Source of the DNA: Diacronema lutheri
Lineage: Eukaryota; Haptophyta; Pavlovophyceae; Pavlovales; Pavlovaceae
Reading direction: 5' to 3'
Length of the DNA: 64,000 nucleotides
Assembly: GCA_019448385.1 (NCBI GenBank)
Contig: JAGTXO010000014.1
Coordinates: 868,001 to 932,000, forward strand
The notes beneath the pieces were generated by a model that worked only from the letters and a program-made list of their open reading frames with translations, was not told where the DNA came from and ran no database searches. Position numbers and translations under genes: made by a program. Of the stretch, positions 61,701 through 64,000 are shown in pieces; positions within the stretch are counted from its first letter, which is position 1; each line of letters opens with the position of its first letter.

Positions 61701-64000
61701 GCGGTCTGCGCGCCGAGCGCGTCTCGCACGCAACGCGCGCCTCGCTGCCGGCGGGCGCGGGCTCGACGCCGGACACGAGCGCGCCGCCTGCCTCTGCGTG
61801 CTGCGAGGCGCCCTCCGCCCACGCATCAAGCCACGACTGCTGCATCGGCGCGCCGACGGACTGGTCGACGGCGACGCCAATCGCGCCCGACGCGACGGCG
61901 CGCGCGAGCCACTCGGGCGCGCCGCCCGCGCCGCCCGCGCCGCCGAGCGCGCGTGCGCGCGGCGCGCGCACGAGCGCAAGCGCGCCGGCGAAGCCCGCGT
62001 CGGCCGCGCGCTCGGCGCGCAGCCGCGCGCCAAGCAGAAAGGGCGCGCCGAGGCGCGGATGCACGCACGCGCGCTGCAGCGCGGCCTGCGCCGCCGCGCC
62101 GAGCGCCGCGTCCGGCGCGCGCGCCGCGCGCCGCGCGTCGCGCACCGCGCGCGCGTACGCCTCCGCCTGCGCCGCGCACGGCACGCAGCGCACGCGTACA
62201 ATCGACGGCAGCTGCAGCTCGACGGCGAGGTCGGCGGTGGAGCGCGCGAGGACGAGCGGGCTGAGAGCGCGCACAAGGCGCAGCCGCTCGCCCTCCGAGA
62301 GGAGGGCGGCAGCCGACGGCCCGCCGCCGTCCGTGAGCGCCGCCATGCTCTGCGCGAACGCGACGAGCCGTGCGGCCGGCGCTCTCAACGGCGCGCGCCG
62401 CGCGACAAGCACGCGCCGCGCGGTGCGTAAGCGGAGGACGGGCGCGCGATGCGCGGAGGTCTGCACGTGCAGCTCGTCGCACACCGCGACGGACCACGGC
62501 ACGGCAGCGAGCGCGGCCTCGTCCTCCGCGAGCGCTGCGTACGGGGCGAGGACGCAGTGCACCGGCGGCGCGTCGCCGATCAGGGCGCACATGGCCGCGA
62601 GCTGCGCGCCGCCCAGCGCACCCGCCGAGCAGTGCGCGGCGCCGAAGAGGCGCGCGCGCAGCGCGGCGCGCGCGCTCGCGTCGCCACAGTATGGCAGCAC
62701 GCGCAGCGCTGGGCAGAGCTGGCGCAGCTGATGCAACCACGCGCGGCAGTCGGCCAGCGGCGCGACGAGCAGCGCGGGGCCCGACGGGCCGACGGCGCCG
62801 CCGCGCGCGCCGAGGCGCAGCGCGCAGAGGAACGCGGCGATCTGCTCGACGACCCCGACTTCATCCGCGACGGCGCACGGCACGGCCGCGTCCCACAGGT
62901 GCAGCAACCAGCGCACGCCCGCATGTTCAAACGGACGCAGCGAACCGGAGAAATGCTCCGCGATCGCTGCCTCCGCGTCCGGACCGCCCGGCTGCGCGTC
63001 CGGACCGCCCGGCTGCGCGTCCGGACCGCCCGGCTGCGCGTCCGGCGAGACGTCGGCCGCGCCGCCGGCGGGCGCGGCCGCACGCCACGCTGTCCGAAGT
63101 GCAGCCACGTCGTAACCCTTCGCCGAGCTGAGCGCGCGCTCGACCGCCGCGATCGCCGCCGCGTCGAGCGGCGGCGAGCGCGACGGCGCGGCGCCCGCGC
63201 CCGCACGCGCGCTCAGCCCGCCAGCCGAGGCGATCTCGGCTAGCCGAGCCTCGTACGCGGCGCGCGCGCGGAGGGGCGCGAGGGCGCTGAGCTTCGCCAT
63301 GCGCGCCACGTCGCCCGCAAGCTCGCGCCCGTTCTCGTCGCCCGCGCCGCCCAGCTGCAGCAGCTGGCGCGCCACAGAGGCCGCGTTGGAGCCGAGCGCG
63401 CTCGCCGCGAGCGCCGTCGGCGTGAGCGCGGGCACGGCCGTGGGCGCGGGCGTACCCGCTGCTTCCGCCGCTCCGCCGCCGCCAGCAGGCGCGGCCACGC
63501 CGACGGCGCGCGCGCCGACGCCGACGCCGGCGCCGCGCCACGGCCGGGCGGTCGTGGCGCTGGCGCGCGCGAGAGCGAGATGCGAGCCGAGTTCGAGCGC
63601 GAGCAGCTGAGCGCCGAGGAAGGCGTGCAGCCTCGACCGATCCGCGCCCTCGTCGTCGCCGCGCTTGCGCTCTTGCGAGAAGAAGAAGAGCGGCTCGAAG
63701 GGGCACACGTCGCGCGGCGGAGCGGGCGCGCGCTTGGCCGGCACCGCCGACTTCGGCGCCGGCGCGCCGAGGAGGACGTCGCGCGCGATACGCTTGGCGC
63801 GCGCGGCTGCCTGCAGGGCGCGGCGCGCGCACTCGCGCACGCGCGCCCGGACTCGGCCCTGGCACGCCTGCGCGACGCGCCGGCTGTTGTGCAGCCGGTC
63901 GCGCGACGCCTGTTGCTGCTGGCGCGAGACGCGCGGCACGTCACGCCGTGCGAGCGCCTGCCACAGCCGCCGGCGCTGCAGTTCCACCTCCTGCCCCGGA
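58770..64000 (-). CDS. INO80-like SNF2 ATPase with degenerate ATPase motifs (5' partial)
   Basis: Exons 64000-60346 (continues beyond the window), 60155-59791, 59311-59137 and 58970-58770, with agreeing phases 0, 2 and 0, give 1,464 residues. The start matches the INO80 DBINO/HSA region: RRRLWQALARRDVPRV, LHNSRRVAQACQGRVR, RRALQAAARAKRIARDVLL. The helicase core aligns with INO80 (LRPFEHAGVRWLLHLWD; LLVAPLADCRAWLHQL; ALRVLPYCGD), but Walker A reads ADEVGVVEQI where ADEMGLGKT is expected, motif II is DELH, motif III lacks TGTP, and motif VI (QAxxRxxRxGQ) is absent from the block after DALIFFELRPAADD. The end, VLLYQLELAGTLDERL, matches the VYRLI..GTIEERI segment. Chromatin-remodelling ATPase by ancestry; catalysis is unlikely. 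Confidence 0.75.
59513..59750. repeat. 26-bp minisatellite in an intron
   Basis: Eight nearly identical copies of TGCAGGCAGCGCCATGCG plus TGAGTGCA spacing, 26 bp apart, plus degenerate ends. It occupies the intron between 59791 and 59311 of the INO80-like gene. Confidence 0.93.
62975..63045. repeat. 21-bp coding minisatellite
   Basis: About three copies of GGCTGCGCGTCCGGACCGCC, giving PDAQPGG peptide repeats upstream of the helicase core of the INO80-like protein. Confidence 0.9.

Noticed and set aside
1-64000. tRNA or rRNA genes
   Set aside because: No cloverleaf with A/B boxes or rRNA-like block was recognised by eye.

Overview
The window is very GC-rich, spliceosomal-intron-bearing nuclear DNA of a unicellular eukaryote. 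Gene content (cap methyltransferase, INO80-type ATPase, P4-ATPase, nicolin-1 and TPR/HU-domain proteins linked to cilia, a cyclic-nucleotide/ankyrin channel) together with alanine- and proline-rich disordered linkers suggests a flagellated alga, perhaps a haptophyte; that placement is inference. Introns are short. Almost all donors I could place read GTGCG(C/T) or GTGTGT/GTACGC rather than GTAAGT, and several introns carry long C or G homopolymers. Most long open frames on the opposite strand are GC shadows.

Layout. 1-2904: 3' part of a CMTR1-like cap 2'-O-methyltransferase. 3000-4601 (-): CCDC81/HU-like protein, divergent from a four-helix membrane protein (4738-5355). 5826-6334 (-): small unidentified spliced gene, followed upstream by a 52-bp-arm palindrome. 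6651-11753 (-): very long disordered protein. 12081-18357: a nest of mobile elements with a non-LTR retrotransposon (reverse transcriptase plus PD-(D/E)XK nuclease, 13665-17924) flanked by two inverted non-autonomous copies that have target-site duplications, one holding a 189-bp tandem array. 18458-19288: secreted Cys-rich protein. 19387-20910 (-): protein kinase fold with HRN instead of HRD. 21207-23819 (-): multi-pass membrane protein joining a TIR-like domain to a C-type-lectin domain.

23994-34900 is an accessory island: a broken Fanzor (eukaryotic TnpB) C-terminal fragment, a decayed transposon-derived gene, gene-poor repeats and a long intact Fanzor frame (30282-34079) bracketed by dense palindromes, including seven consecutive hairpins directly after its stop codon.

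34940-64000 is gene-dense: TPR protein (-) and nicolin-1 (+) share a 38-bp divergent promoter; a 2,877-residue double-repeat channel (37236-46615); a membrane TLDc protein (-); a P4-ATPase flippase (+); a zinc-finger gene (-) whose fingers are encoded by six tandemly duplicated 424-bp units, each with one 90-nt exon; and the 3' part of an INO80-like ATPase (-) whose nucleotide-binding and helicase motifs are degenerate. Spliced structures were built by hand from GT/AG sites, phase agreement and family alignment from memory; no searches were run.
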